Of a stretch of 64,000 bases of DNA, positions 49,958 to 57,906 are shown one piece after another (the first letter of the stretch is position 1; every line of letters begins with the position of its first letter). Source of the DNA: an uncultured Eggerthella sp. (GTDB lineage: Bacteria; Actinomycetota; Coriobacteriia; Coriobacteriales; Eggerthellaceae); the NCBI GenBank assembly GCA_958431815.1, contig CAUASB010000011.1:1-64000 (forward strand), read 5' to 3'. Both the position numbers and the translations under genes were made by a program. The notes under the pieces were generated by a model. That model ran no database searches. It had not been told where the DNA came from and was given only the letters and a program-made list of their open reading frames with translations.

Positions 49958-49999
49958 TTGAGCCTGCCTTTGTGCTAAATATAATCTACAGATGTAGAT
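49958..49999 (+). promoter_or_regulatory. Radical SAM promoter with TetR-type palindromic operator
   Basis: A promoter TTGAGC (49958-49963), 16 bp, TATAAT (49980-49985). The perfect palindrome ATCTACA-GA-TGTAGAT (49984-49999) begins within the -10 box and covers the expected start of transcription, so a bound repressor would block initiation. Confidence 0.75.
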
Positions 50000-50038
50000 A
50001 AATCAACGCATGAAGACAAAGCTACATGAGGGGGACCC

Positions 50039-51481
50039 ATGAAAACCACGGATCACATCAAAAAGGCCGCGTTTGACAAGGCAGTAGACTACTTCCTTGC
50101 CGACCCTGAGCACAACATCGTGAAAATCATGGATCTACTTGATAAGGTGGCACCGGAAGACCTGTTCGCTTCCCAGCGCGCAGCGTTTCGCGGGGCAATC
50201 GATACCCAGAGCAATTGGTACCGCCTTATCATGAAGATCATGAACGAAACCAATCCGGAAGTTCGCGATGACCTAGTAAAAACGCTTATCGTTGACGGCA
50301 ACCTCATGGCATGGCCTGTTCAGGAAGCCAATCGCGAGAAGTACCAGTGCAACATTCCCTGGGCCATTCTTCTTGACCCCACCAGCGCTTGCAACCTGCA
50401 CTGCACGGGCTGCTGGGCTGCAGAATACGGCAACAGGCAGAATCTGAGCCTCGAGGAAATCGATTCCATCATCAACCAGGGCACCGAGCTGGGTACGCAC
50501 ATCTACATTTACACCGGTGGCGAGCCTCTGGTGCGCAAGAAAGACCTTATCAAGCTGTGCGAAATGCACCCCGACTGCGTGTTCCTTTCCTTTACGAACG
50601 GCACGCTGATCGACGAAGCCTTCTGCCAGGAAATGATTCGCGTGAAGAACTTCGTGCCCGCCATCAGCGCAGAGGGCTTTGAAAAGGCAACCGACAGCCG
50701 TCGTGGCGAGGGCACGTACGCTAAGGTGCAAAACGCCATGCAGCTTCTGAAGAAGCACGGTCTTCCCTTCGGCGTTTCCTGCTGCTACACCTCGCAGAAC
50801 GCCGAATCCATCGCTTCCGAGGAATACTTCGACTACCTTATCGACCAGGGCGCCCTGTTCGCTTGGATCTTCTCGTACATGCCGGTAGGCGTCGATTCTC
50901 CTGCCGAGCTCATGGCAAGCCCCGAGCAGCGTGAGCACCTGTACCGCTTCGTGCGCGACATGCGCCAGACCAAGCCCCTGTTCACCCTCGACTTCCAAAA
51001 CGACGGCGAGTTCGTGGGCGGTTGCATCGCCGGCGGTCGTCGTTACCTGCATATCAACGCGGCAGGCGATGTGGATCCGTGCGTGTTTGCACATTACTCC
51101 AACGCCAACATCCGCGAGGTATCGCTGCTCGAAGCGCTGCAGTCTCCTATCTTCATGGAGTACTACCGCGAGCAGCCCTTCAGCGACAACCTGCTGCGTC
51201 CGTGCCCCATCCTTGAGAACAGCGGCATGCTCACCGATATGGTGAAGCGCGCCGGTGCCCATTCGTCCGACCTGCAGGAAAAGGAAACGCCTGAAGAGCT
51301 GTGTGCGAAGACCAAGGCAGCAGCCGACGCCTGGAAACCCGTTTCCGAGCGCATTTGGAACGACCCGAACGACCCGATGTTCGAAAAGCGTCACGATCCC
51401 AGCCAGGGCATGGCGGCAACCGACATGACGAAGTTCGAGCGCCTGGGCCGCGTTCGTCATCCCATGTCGCAAGACGAATAG
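50039..51481 (+). CDS. Radical SAM protein of unknown substrate
   Basis: 480 residues. The SAM-binding cluster motif C-x3-C-x2-C is in PTSACNLHCTGCWAAEYG (Cys118, Cys122, Cys125), followed by IYIYTGGEPLVRKKDLI (GGE motif) and FTNGTLIDEAFC. An N-terminal helical domain of about 100 residues precedes it. The C-terminal part has GGCIAGGRRYLHINAAGDVDPCVFAHYSNANI and RPCPILENSG, a SPASM-like arrangement that could hold a further cluster. GAGGGGGACC precedes the ATG. It is controlled by the divergent TetR regulator. It might modify lipids, peptides or cofactors; the sequence alone does not decide this. Confidence 0.9.
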   Translation: MKTTDHIKKAAFDKAVDYFLADPEHNIVKIMDLLDKVAPEDLFASQRAAFRGAIDTQSNWYRLIMKIMNETNPEVRDDLVKTLIVDGNLMAWPVQEANREKYQCNIPWAILLDPTSACNLHCTGCWAAEYGNRQNLSLEEIDSIINQGTELGTHIYIYTGGEPLVRKKDLIKLCEMHPDCVFLSFTNGTLIDEAFCQEMIRVKNFVPAISAEGFEKATDSRRGEGTYAKVQNAMQLLKKHGLPFGVSCCYTSQNAESIASEEYFDYLIDQGALFAWIFSYMPVGVDSPAELMASPEQREHLYRFVRDMRQTKPLFTLDFQNDGEFVGGCIAGGRRYLHINAAGDVDPCVFAHYSNANIREVSLLEALQSPIFMEYYREQPFSDNLLRPCPILENSGMLTDMVKRAGAHSSDLQEKETPEELCAKTKAAADAWKPVSERIWNDPNDPMFEKRHDPSQGMAATDMTKFERLGRVRHPMSQDE

Positions 51482-51568
51482 CCCGTTCGCCCCGCAACCT
51501 GTCGGCGTTTTCTGTTGACGGTGTTGCGCATACTGCGAGGACGGTATAGTACTACCGAAAAAATGTTA

Positions 51569-51592
51569 CGGAGGGCGCCTGTTCGCCCTCCG
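51569..51592 (+). promoter_or_regulatory. metK leader hairpin
   Basis: CGGAGGGCG-cctgtt-CGCCCTCCG, nine perfect pairs, between a likely -10 box TATAGT (51545-51550) and the metK ribosome site GAAAGGAAAC. No T-run follows. It does not look like any SAM riboswitch I know and is too small to be one. Confidence 0.5.
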
Positions 51593-51614
51593 CGTTCCTG
51601 AAAGGAAACGATAG

Positions 51615-52877
51615 ATGCAAGAAGAACAGCACTCGTATCTGTTTACCAGCGAATCGGTAACCGAGGGCCATCCCGACAAGATCTGCGATCAGATTTCCGA
51701 TGCTATCCTTGACGCCATCCTTGCCAAGGAAACCGAGCTTGCCGCCAAGGGCTACGTTGCTCCCGGCGGCGTTCCTGCCGATCCGAAAGAGGTTCGCTGC
51801 GCGGTGGAAACCATGGCAACCACGGGTCTTATCATGGTTACCGGCGAGGTGCGCACCCAGGCATACGTCGATGTTCCGGGCATTGCCCGCGAAGTGCTGC
51901 GCGAAATCGGCTACGACCGCGCCAAGTACGGCTTCGACTGCGACACGTGCGGTGTGCTGAACACCATCCACGAGCAGTCGCCCGACATTGCCCAAGGTGT
52001 TGACGAGTCGTGGGAAACACAGAACGGTGAGGCAACCGACCCGTACGACCAGATCGGCGCTGGCGACCAGGGCATGATGTTCGGCTATGCTTGCAACGAA
52101 ACGAAAACGCTTATGCCCCTGCCGCATTACCTTGCCAGCCGCCTGGCCGAGCGTTTGGCGCAGGTGCGCAAGGACGGCACGATGCCCAATCTGCGCCCCG
52201 ACGGCAAGACGCAGGTAAGCGTGCGCTACGTTAATGGCGTTCCCACCCAGGTGGAAAAGGTGGTTGTTTCTACTCAGCATTCCGAGGAAACCGATCCTGC
52301 AAAGCTGCGCGAGGAATTGAAGCGCTACGTGATCGATCCGGTGTTCGAGGCTGAAGGCGTGACGGTTGCCGACGACCTTGAGCTGTACGTGAACCCCACT
52401 GGCCGCTTCGTCGTGGGCGGTCCGATGGGCGATGCCGGCCTTACCGGTCGTAAGATCATCGTTGACACCTACGGCGGCATGGGCCGTCATGGCGGCGGTG
52501 CCTTCTCGGGCAAGGACTGCACTAAGGTAGACCGCTCGGGTGCCTACGCTGCCCGTTGGGTTGCCAAGAACGTGGTTGCTGCTGGCCTGGCCACGCGTTG
52601 CGAGGTTCAGATTGCCTACGCCATCGGTGTTGCCCGCCCTGTTTCGGTTATGGTCGATACATTTGGCACGGGTGTTGTGCCCGATTCGACGATCGAGGCT
52701 GCCGTAAGCAAGGTGTTCGACCTTCGCCCCGGCGCCATCATCGATGAGCTGGACTTGCGTCGCCCCATTTACCGTAAAACAGCGGCATATGGCCATTTCG
52801 GTCGTGAACTGCCTGAGTTCACCTGGGAAAAGACCAACAAGGCTGAAGATCTGAAAGCTGCTTGCGGCATCGCATAG
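51615..52877 (+). CDS. metK: S-adenosylmethionine synthetase
   Basis: Forms SAM from methionine and ATP. The 420 residues have all signatures: SESVTEGHPDKICDQISDAILD (first ATP/Mg region), GAGDQGMMFGYA, TQVSVRYV, GPMGDAGLTGRKIIVDTYGG and GGGAFSGKDCTKVDRSGAY. Length is slightly above the E. coli enzyme. GAAAGGAAACG precedes the ATG. Monocistronic with its own promoter and a strong terminator. Its product would serve the radical SAM protein upstream and the methyltransferases in the window. Confidence 0.97.
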   Translation: MQEEQHSYLFTSESVTEGHPDKICDQISDAILDAILAKETELAAKGYVAPGGVPADPKEVRCAVETMATTGLIMVTGEVRTQAYVDVPGIAREVLREIGYDRAKYGFDCDTCGVLNTIHEQSPDIAQGVDESWETQNGEATDPYDQIGAGDQGMMFGYACNETKTLMPLPHYLASRLAERLAQVRKDGTMPNLRPDGKTQVSVRYVNGVPTQVEKVVVSTQHSEETDPAKLREELKRYVIDPVFEAEGVTVADDLELYVNPTGRFVVGGPMGDAGLTGRKIIVDTYGGMGRHGGGAFSGKDCTKVDRSGAYAARWVAKNVVAAGLATRCEVQIAYAIGVARPVSVMVDTFGTGVVPDSTIEAAVSKVFDLRPGAIIDELDLRRPIYRKTAAYGHFGRELPEFTWEKTNKAEDLKAACGIA

Positions 52878-52905
52878 CTTTTCCGCAAAACAATCAAGCT
52901 CGTGT

Positions 52906-52934
52906 AAGCCCCGCCCCTACGGCGGGGCTTTTTT
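52906..52934 (+). terminator. metK terminator
   Basis: AAGCCCCGCC-cctac-GGCGGGGCTT followed by TTTT. It directly adjoins a REP-like palindrome. Confidence 0.9.
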
Positions 52935-52963
52935 GGCGAAAAGGGGACAGTCCTCTTTTCGCC
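52935..52963. repeat. REP-like palindrome, copy 3
   Basis: GGCGAAAAGGGGAC-A-GTCCTCTTTTCGCC, a nearly perfect 29-bp palindrome with the GGGGAC/GTCC core shared with the copies at 9891 and 35301. It is followed by a T-run and lies immediately downstream of the metK terminator. Confidence 0.75.
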
Positions 52964-53085
52964 ATTTTTTTGCGCGTTTGCCGGATGTGGGGTATGGCGC
53001 CTGGTGGGGCACGGGTATAGGAACGGCGAATAGCGGGCATTTGTTTCTTCCAATACATTACTTTCTTTAATTCCCATTAATCCCC

Positions 53086-53113
53086 TTGATATTACGGGAT
53101 ATTGCTCTATCCT
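53086..53113 (+). promoter_or_regulatory. Promoter of the cooS-ABC operon
   Basis: TTGATA (53086-53091), 16 bp, TATCCT (53108-53113). Downstream, a 6-bp inverted repeat CCTAGT (53130-53135)/ACTAGG (53142-53147) lies in the leader just before the ribosome site. No CooA- or FNR-like box is evident. Confidence 0.55.
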
Positions 53114-53163
53114 CAGTTAAACCCTGAAACCTAGTAGGAGAACTAGGAAAGAAGAGGATAGGA

Positions 53164-55233
53164 ATGACAGTGCAGGAAAGCAGCACCGCAAAGCACTCCG
53201 CCCAGGATGCAAGCGGCATAAACGAAGAAGAACTGGCTCGCGCCGTAGCGCAGAGCAAGCACGAACACGAGCATGGGCATCACCATCACGACCATGCCGA
53301 TTTCCACGACTACACCCAGGCGGTACGTGAGTACAAGAAGACCTTTGCCAACAAGCAGCAGGTCATCGAGCAAACGCCCGACCCGGCGGTGCGCGATATG
53401 CTGCTGCGCATGCAGGAGCTGGGCATCGACACTGTGTTCGACCGCTTCGATAGGCAGCAACCCCAGTGCTCGTTCGGCATTGCCGGCATCTGCTGCAAAA
53501 ACTGCTTCATGGGGCCTTGCAAGATAACGAAGAAGGCCCCGCGCGGCGTATGCGGTGCCGATGCCGACCTAATCGTTGCCCGCAACATGCTGCGTTCCCT
53601 GGCTTCGGGCGCTGCGGCGCATGGCGCACGCGGACGCGAGAGCATGCTGGCGCTGAAGCGCGTCGGCGAGGGCGTAATCGATTTGCCCATTGAAGGCGAG
53701 GCGAAAATACGTGCCGTGTGCCAGAAGTTCGGCATCGAAACCGAGGGCAAGACGCTCAACCAGCTTGCGGTGGAAGTGGCCGACATCCTGTTGGAAGACC
53801 TTTCCCGCACGGTGCCCGACGATCATAAGACGGTGCACGCCTTCGCTCCCGCCGAGCGCCTGAAAACTTGGGAAGAGCTGGGAATTCTTCCCATCAGCGT
53901 GTACCACGAGGTGTTCGAGAGCCTGCATAAAACCAGTGTGGGAACCGATGGCGACTGGCGCCACGTTATGCAGCAGTTCCTGCGCACGGGCGTTGCCTTC
54001 GCATGGACAAGCTGCCTGGGTTCTTCCATTGCGATGGACAGTCTGTTCGGCTTACCGGAACGCCGTAAGACGGTTATGAACCTCGGTGCACTCAAGAAGG
54101 GCTGGGTGAACATCGCCGTGCACGGGCACTCGCCGCTCATGGTGAGCGAGATTGTACGCGTGGGACGCTCTGCCGAATATCAGGCGAAGGCCCAGGCAGC
54201 AGGCGCAGAGGGCATCCAGTTCTACGGCATCTGCTGTTCGGGGCTTTCGGCGATGTACCGCTACGGCGGTGTTATCCCGCTTTCCAATGCTGTGGGCGCC
54301 GAACTTGTTTTGGGCACGGGTGCGTTGGACCTGTGGGTGGCCGATGTACAGGACGTGTTCCCCTCCATCATGGACGTGGCGCGCTGCTTCAAGACCACAG
54401 TGGTAACCACCAGCGATTCCGCACGCTTGCCAGGGGCCGAGCACTACGACTTCGACCATCACCACGCCAACCTCGGCCAGATCCACGAGCTTGCGGTGAA
54501 GATTGTGGAACGCGGTATTGAAAGCTTTGCCGCCCGCCGTGATGTGCCCGTGGTTATCCCGCAGTATGAAACCGAGGTTGAAGTGGGCTTTTCTGCTGAA
54601 TTCGCCCAGGAAACCTACGGTTTCGACGGCATTGCCGAAGCGCTGCGCGATGGTCGCATTCGCGGAATCATAAACCTGGTTGGCTGCAACAACCCACGCA
54701 TCGTCTACGAGAAGGCAATCGTCGAAGTAGCCGATTACCTGATCAAGCACGACGTGCTTGTTATGACCAACGGCTGCGCGTCGTTCCCGCTTATGAAGCT
54801 GGGCTACTGCTCCACGAAGGCGTTGGATCAGGCAGGCCCTGGCCTCAAAAGCTTCTTGGGCGATGTGCCTCCTGTGTGGCAGATGGGCGAGTGTCTGGAC
54901 AACGCCCGCGCTTCGGCGCTCTTCTGCGGGGTGGCGGGTGCGTCGGGGCACGCCATCAAGGATTTGCCCTTTGCCTTCGCAAGCCCCGAATGGTCGAACG
55001 AGAAGGGCATTTGCGCGGCCTTGGCATTCCGCCTTCTGGGCATGAACTCGTACCACAGCGTCTATGCACCCACGCAAGGCTCGGCCAAGGTGACGGAATT
55101 CATGGAGCACGGCACAAAGCCCCTGCTAGGTTCGGAAATGATAGTTGATGTGGATCATAAGGCGCTGGCGGAGCGCATCGTTGCCGATATGGACGAGCGC
55201 CGCCGCGCGTTGGGATGGAAGGTGAACAGCTAG
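53164..55233 (+). CDS. cooS: CooS-type nickel CO-dehydrogenase homologue with altered C-cluster
   Basis: 689 residues of the anaerobic Ni-Fe-S carbon monoxide dehydrogenase family, which interconverts CO and CO2. The D- and B-cluster cysteines are intact (Cys102, 110, 111, 114, 119 and 130 in PQCSFGIAGICCKNCFMGPC and VCG). C-cluster ligands by comparison with Carboxydothermus CODH II: His322 (HGHSP), Cys358 (GICCSG), Cys508 (VGCNN), Cys538 (TNGCA), Cys577 (MGECLDN) and the catalytic Lys614 are kept. The residue equal to Cys333 is Asp397 (ADVQDVFPS). An extra 60-residue N-terminus holds a His cluster at 33-48. The gene overlaps the downstream transporter gene by one nucleotide. No acetyl-CoA synthase or CooC/CooF genes are nearby. 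Confidence 0.88.
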   Translation: MTVQESSTAKHSAQDASGINEEELARAVAQSKHEHEHGHHHHDHADFHDYTQAVREYKKTFANKQQVIEQTPDPAVRDMLLRMQELGIDTVFDRFDRQQPQCSFGIAGICCKNCFMGPCKITKKAPRGVCGADADLIVARNMLRSLASGAAAHGARGRESMLALKRVGEGVIDLPIEGEAKIRAVCQKFGIETEGKTLNQLAVEVADILLEDLSRTVPDDHKTVHAFAPAERLKTWEELGILPISVYHEVFESLHKTSVGTDGDWRHVMQQFLRTGVAFAWTSCLGSSIAMDSLFGLPERRKTVMNLGALKKGWVNIAVHGHSPLMVSEIVRVGRSAEYQAKAQAAGAEGIQFYGICCSGLSAMYRYGGVIPLSNAVGAELVLGTGALDLWVADVQDVFPSIMDVARCFKTTVVTTSDSARLPGAEHYDFDHHHANLGQIHELAVKIVERGIESFAARRDVPVVIPQYETEVEVGFSAEFAQETYGFDGIAEALRDGRIRGIINLVGCNNPRIVYEKAIVEVADYLIKHDVLVMTNGCASFPLMKLGYCSTKALDQAGPGLKSFLGDVPPVWQMGECLDNARASALFCGVAGASGHAIKDLPFAFASPEWSNEKGICAALAFRLLGMNSYHSVYAPTQGSAKVTEFMEHGTKPLLGSEMIVDVDHKALAERIVADMDERRRALGWKVNS

Positions 55234-56189
55234 TGAAGCTTGCGAAGAGCACGGCACGTGCAATCGTGGCGTTGGTAGCAACGCTTGCGCTTGTTGCCAC
55301 GGCAATCTACTACAAGGTCGATGACATGGGCATCGGCGCTTCAGAGGAACAGACCACGCTCACCATCGCTTACCTGCCCATCACCCATGCTGTTCCGCTG
55401 TTCAAGGCAGCAGAGCAGCTTGAGCAGCAGAACAGCAATGTCCATGTTGAGCTGGTGAAATACGGTGGTTGGGCCGAGCTTATGGACGCGCTTGACTCCG
55501 GGCGCGTCGATGGGGCTTCGGTGCTCATAGAAATGGCCATGGAGGCGAAGAGCCAGGGCATTCCGCTGCAGCGTTCGGTTCTGGGGCATCGTGATGGCAA
55601 TGTGGTTATCGCGGGCAACAACATCCAGTCGCCCGAGCAGCTGAAAGGCAAGACCATTGCCATTCCCAACGAGCAGTCGTCTCACAACATCTTGGTGCAG
55701 CAGCTGCTTGCCAAGTACGGCTTGAGCGCCAAGGATGTGACCTTGGTTGAAATGGCTCCTGCCGAAATGCCGGCGGGCTTGAAATCAGGGCAGATCGACG
55801 GCTACTGCGTGGCCGAGCCGTTCGGTGCAAAGGCCGTGGAAACGGGCGTGGGCCACGTTTTGGCCACCTCCGACGAGCTGTGGCAGAACTCCATCTGCTG
55901 CGGCATCGTGTTCAACACCCAGGCCACTGCCGGAAAGCAGGAAGCGCTGGAAACGTTCAAGCAGGCATATCTTTCCGCCGGCGATTCGCTTACCAAAGAC
56001 GAAGCGGTGCAGATTGCCGTGAACGATTTGGGACAGGACGAGGCTACCAGCGAGCAGTCGCTGCAGTGGATTTCCTTCAACGACTTGAACGTGACCGAAG
56101 AAGCCTACGAGAAGCTTCGCCAAGAAGTAATTCATTACGGATTGAACGACAATCCGCCGACGTACCGCGATTTCGTGGCACAAGGCTAG
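55233..56189 (+). CDS. NitT/TauT-type ABC substrate-binding protein
   Basis: 318 residues. An N-terminal hydrophobic signal-anchor (about 8-28, ARAIVALVATLALVATAIYY) is followed by the periplasmic-binding fold of the NMT1/THI5, SsuA and TauA group: TIAYLPITHAVPLFKAAEQLEQQNSNVHVELVKYGGWAELMDALDSGRVDGASVL, NIQSPEQLKGKTIAIPNEQSSHNILVQQLLAKYGL, GYCVAEPFGAKAV. No lipobox cysteine is seen. The GTG at 55233 shares its first base with the cooS stop (TAGTG) and has GGAAGGTGA inside cooS; the in-frame ATG at 55215 is the alternative. Members of this family bind sulfonates, nitrate, bicarbonate or vitamin precursors; the ligand here is unknown. Confidence 0.87.
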   Translation: MKLAKSTARAIVALVATLALVATAIYYKVDDMGIGASEEQTTLTIAYLPITHAVPLFKAAEQLEQQNSNVHVELVKYGGWAELMDALDSGRVDGASVLIEMAMEAKSQGIPLQRSVLGHRDGNVVIAGNNIQSPEQLKGKTIAIPNEQSSHNILVQQLLAKYGLSAKDVTLVEMAPAEMPAGLKSGQIDGYCVAEPFGAKAVETGVGHVLATSDELWQNSICCGIVFNTQATAGKQEALETFKQAYLSAGDSLTKDEAVQIAVNDLGQDEATSEQSLQWISFNDLNVTEEAYEKLRQEVIHYGLNDNPPTYRDFVAQG

Positions 56190-56207
56190 GAAAGGGGAGC
56201 ATTACCT

Positions 56208-56975
56208 ATGAATAAGGCACTGAAAGGTGTTGCATCGTTTGCGGTGCTGCTTGCGATATGGCAGGCGCTGGCTGTTTCGGGCTGGTTCCCCTCGTCGTTG
56301 TTCCCCGGGCCGGTTTCGGTTGCCCAAGCGCTGGTCGACCGCGCTTCAAGCGGGCAGCTGGTGCTGGACATCGGCGCCAGCATGTACCGCTTCTTCATCG
56401 GCTACCTGATTGCCTGCGTATCGGCGGTGCTGTTGGGCCTGGTCATGGGCTGGTGCACGCGCGCGTGGGATTTCCTGAACCCTGTGGTGCAGTTCCTGCG
56501 TCCCATTTCGCCGGTGGCATGGCTGCCGTTCATCGTGTTGTGGCTGGGCATCGGCGACATTCCCGCCATCGTGGTTATCTTCCTGGCGGCGTTCTTTCCG
56601 GTGCTGCTTTCCACGGTGGGCGCGGTGCGCCGCATCGACCCGGTGTATTTGAAGGTGTCGAAGAACTTTGGTCTGGGAAGCGCACAGACTCTGTTCAAGA
56701 TCGTGCTGCCGGCGGTGTTCCCCGTCATTGCCAACGCGCTGCACATTGCTTTGGGCACAGCATGGATCTTCCTGGTGGCAGGAGAAATGGCCGGCACGCA
56801 ATCGGGGTTGGGCTTCCTAATCGTAGACGCCCGCAACAACCTGCGCACCGATGAGCTTTTGGCCGCCATCGTGGTTATCGGCCTTCTGGGCGTGCTGCTC
56901 GACTGGATCATCAAACAATTCGAAGCCTGCGTGAACCGTGTGTGGGGCACCGGCGTGCAAGGAGCTGAAGAGTAA
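56208..56975 (+). CDS. NitT/TauT-type ABC permease
   Basis: 255 residues with about six membrane helices and the EAA-type loop (VSKNFGLGSAQTLFKIVLPAVFPVIANALHIALGTAWIFLVAGEMAG) that contacts the ATPase; LFPGPVSVAQAL near the N-terminus and RPISPVAWLPFIVLWLGIGDIPAIVVIFLAAFFPVLLST are typical of SsuC/TauC permeases. GAAAGGGGAGC precedes the ATG. It overlaps the ATPase gene by one base (TAATG). Confidence 0.93.
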   Translation: MNKALKGVASFAVLLAIWQALAVSGWFPSSLFPGPVSVAQALVDRASSGQLVLDIGASMYRFFIGYLIACVSAVLLGLVMGWCTRAWDFLNPVVQFLRPISPVAWLPFIVLWLGIGDIPAIVVIFLAAFFPVLLSTVGAVRRIDPVYLKVSKNFGLGSAQTLFKIVLPAVFPVIANALHIALGTAWIFLVAGEMAGTQSGLGFLIVDARNNLRTDELLAAIVVIGLLGVLLDWIIKQFEACVNRVWGTGVQGAEE

Positions 56976-57748
56976 TGGCCTATATCGAGATCAACGATGT
57001 TTCGAAGGTGTACCAGCGCGAAGGTGAGCCGTTCCACGCACTCGACCATGTGTCGCTGGAAGTGGAGAAAGGCGAGTTCATCTGCCTTTTGGGCCCTTCG
57101 GGTTGCGGCAAGACCACGCTGCTTTCCATGTTGGCGGGGTTCGAGCACCCTGATTCGGGCAGCATTCTCATCGACGGCGCGGAGGTAACGGGCCCTGTTC
57201 CCAATCGCGTTACCATTTTCCAGCACTACGGCCTGTTGCCCTGGCAGACGGTGGAAAAGAACGTGATGCTGGGGCTTCTGGCCAAGAAGGTGCCAAAAGA
57301 GCAGGCTCGCGCCACGGCCGCGAAGTATATCGAGTTGGTGGGGCTATCCGGCTTCGAGCATGTGCGTCCTGCCCAGCTTTCCGGCGGCATGCAACAGCGC
57401 GTCTCCATCGCGCGTGGCTTGGCGGTGCAACCCGATGTGCTGTTCATGGACGAGCCCTTCGGCGCCCTTGATGCCATTACCCGTCTGAAGATGCAGGACG
57501 ATATCCATCGCATTGCCGAAGAAGAGGGCGTCACCGTGATCTTCGTGACGCACGACATCGAGGAAGCGGTGGTTCTGGCCGACCGCATCGTGGTGCTCAC
57601 GCCAAACCCCGGCCACGTGAAGGAAGTGGTGAAGGTTGAGCTGGGCCCCGATCGCTTGCGCACGGGCAGCGACTTCCTTGCGGTGCGCGACCATGTGTTC
57701 GACGTGTTCGGCATGAAGCCCAACTGGGATGTCGAATATGTGATCTGA
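56975..57748 (+). CDS. NitT/TauT-type ABC ATP-binding protein
   Basis: 257-residue cytoplasmic ATPase with Walker A GPSGCGKTT, Q-loop FQHYGLLPWQTV, signature LSGGMQQRVSIARGL, Walker B VLFMDEPFGALDAITR and switch His VTHDIEEAV, all intact and of the SsuB/TauB type. With the two preceding genes it forms a complete importer of one ligand. The operon ends at the hairpin 57786-57822. Confidence 0.94.
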   Translation: MAYIEINDVSKVYQREGEPFHALDHVSLEVEKGEFICLLGPSGCGKTTLLSMLAGFEHPDSGSILIDGAEVTGPVPNRVTIFQHYGLLPWQTVEKNVMLGLLAKKVPKEQARATAAKYIELVGLSGFEHVRPAQLSGGMQQRVSIARGLAVQPDVLFMDEPFGALDAITRLKMQDDIHRIAEEEGVTVIFVTHDIEEAVVLADRIVVLTPNPGHVKEVVKVELGPDRLRTGSDFLAVRDHVFDVFGMKPNWDVEYVI

Positions 57749-57785
57749 TTCTTGTGCAAGGGCGCCTAGCATGGGCACGGCGTTC

Positions 57786-57826
57786 GAGGGGCCAGGGGCG
57801 GTTATCCGTCCCCGGCCCCTCCGATT
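57786..57826 (+). terminator. Terminator of the cooS-ABC operon
   Basis: GAGGGGCC-a-GGGGCGG-ttat-CCGTCCCC-GGCCCCTC followed by CGATTTTA. Confidence 0.82.
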
Positions 57827-57893
57827 TTATGCGGGCTTTGCTGGAGGTTTGGTCGTGCTTTTCGGGTTTGCGGGGCTGGCGGGGCGCTTGCCC

Positions 57894-57899
57894 TATACT
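57894..57899 (+). promoter_or_regulatory. priA -10 box at leaderless distance
   Basis: TATACT ends 7 bp before the ATG of priA at 57907, so transcription should start at or next to the first base of the start codon. No Shine-Dalgarno sequence is present between them. The -35 region is weak. Confidence 0.6.
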
Positions 57900-57906
57900 T
57901 TTCATC

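Noticed and set aside
51482..51614. SAM riboswitch in the metK leader
   Set aside because: The leader has only a 9-bp hairpin and no recognisable SAM-I, SAM-II or SAM-IV architecture; the distance to the start is too short.
53164..57748. Acetyl-CoA pathway or CO-oxidising hydrogenase cluster
   Set aside because: Only a CooS homologue and an ABC importer are present; acsB, acsCD, cooF, cooC, cooA and energy-converting hydrogenase genes are absent here.
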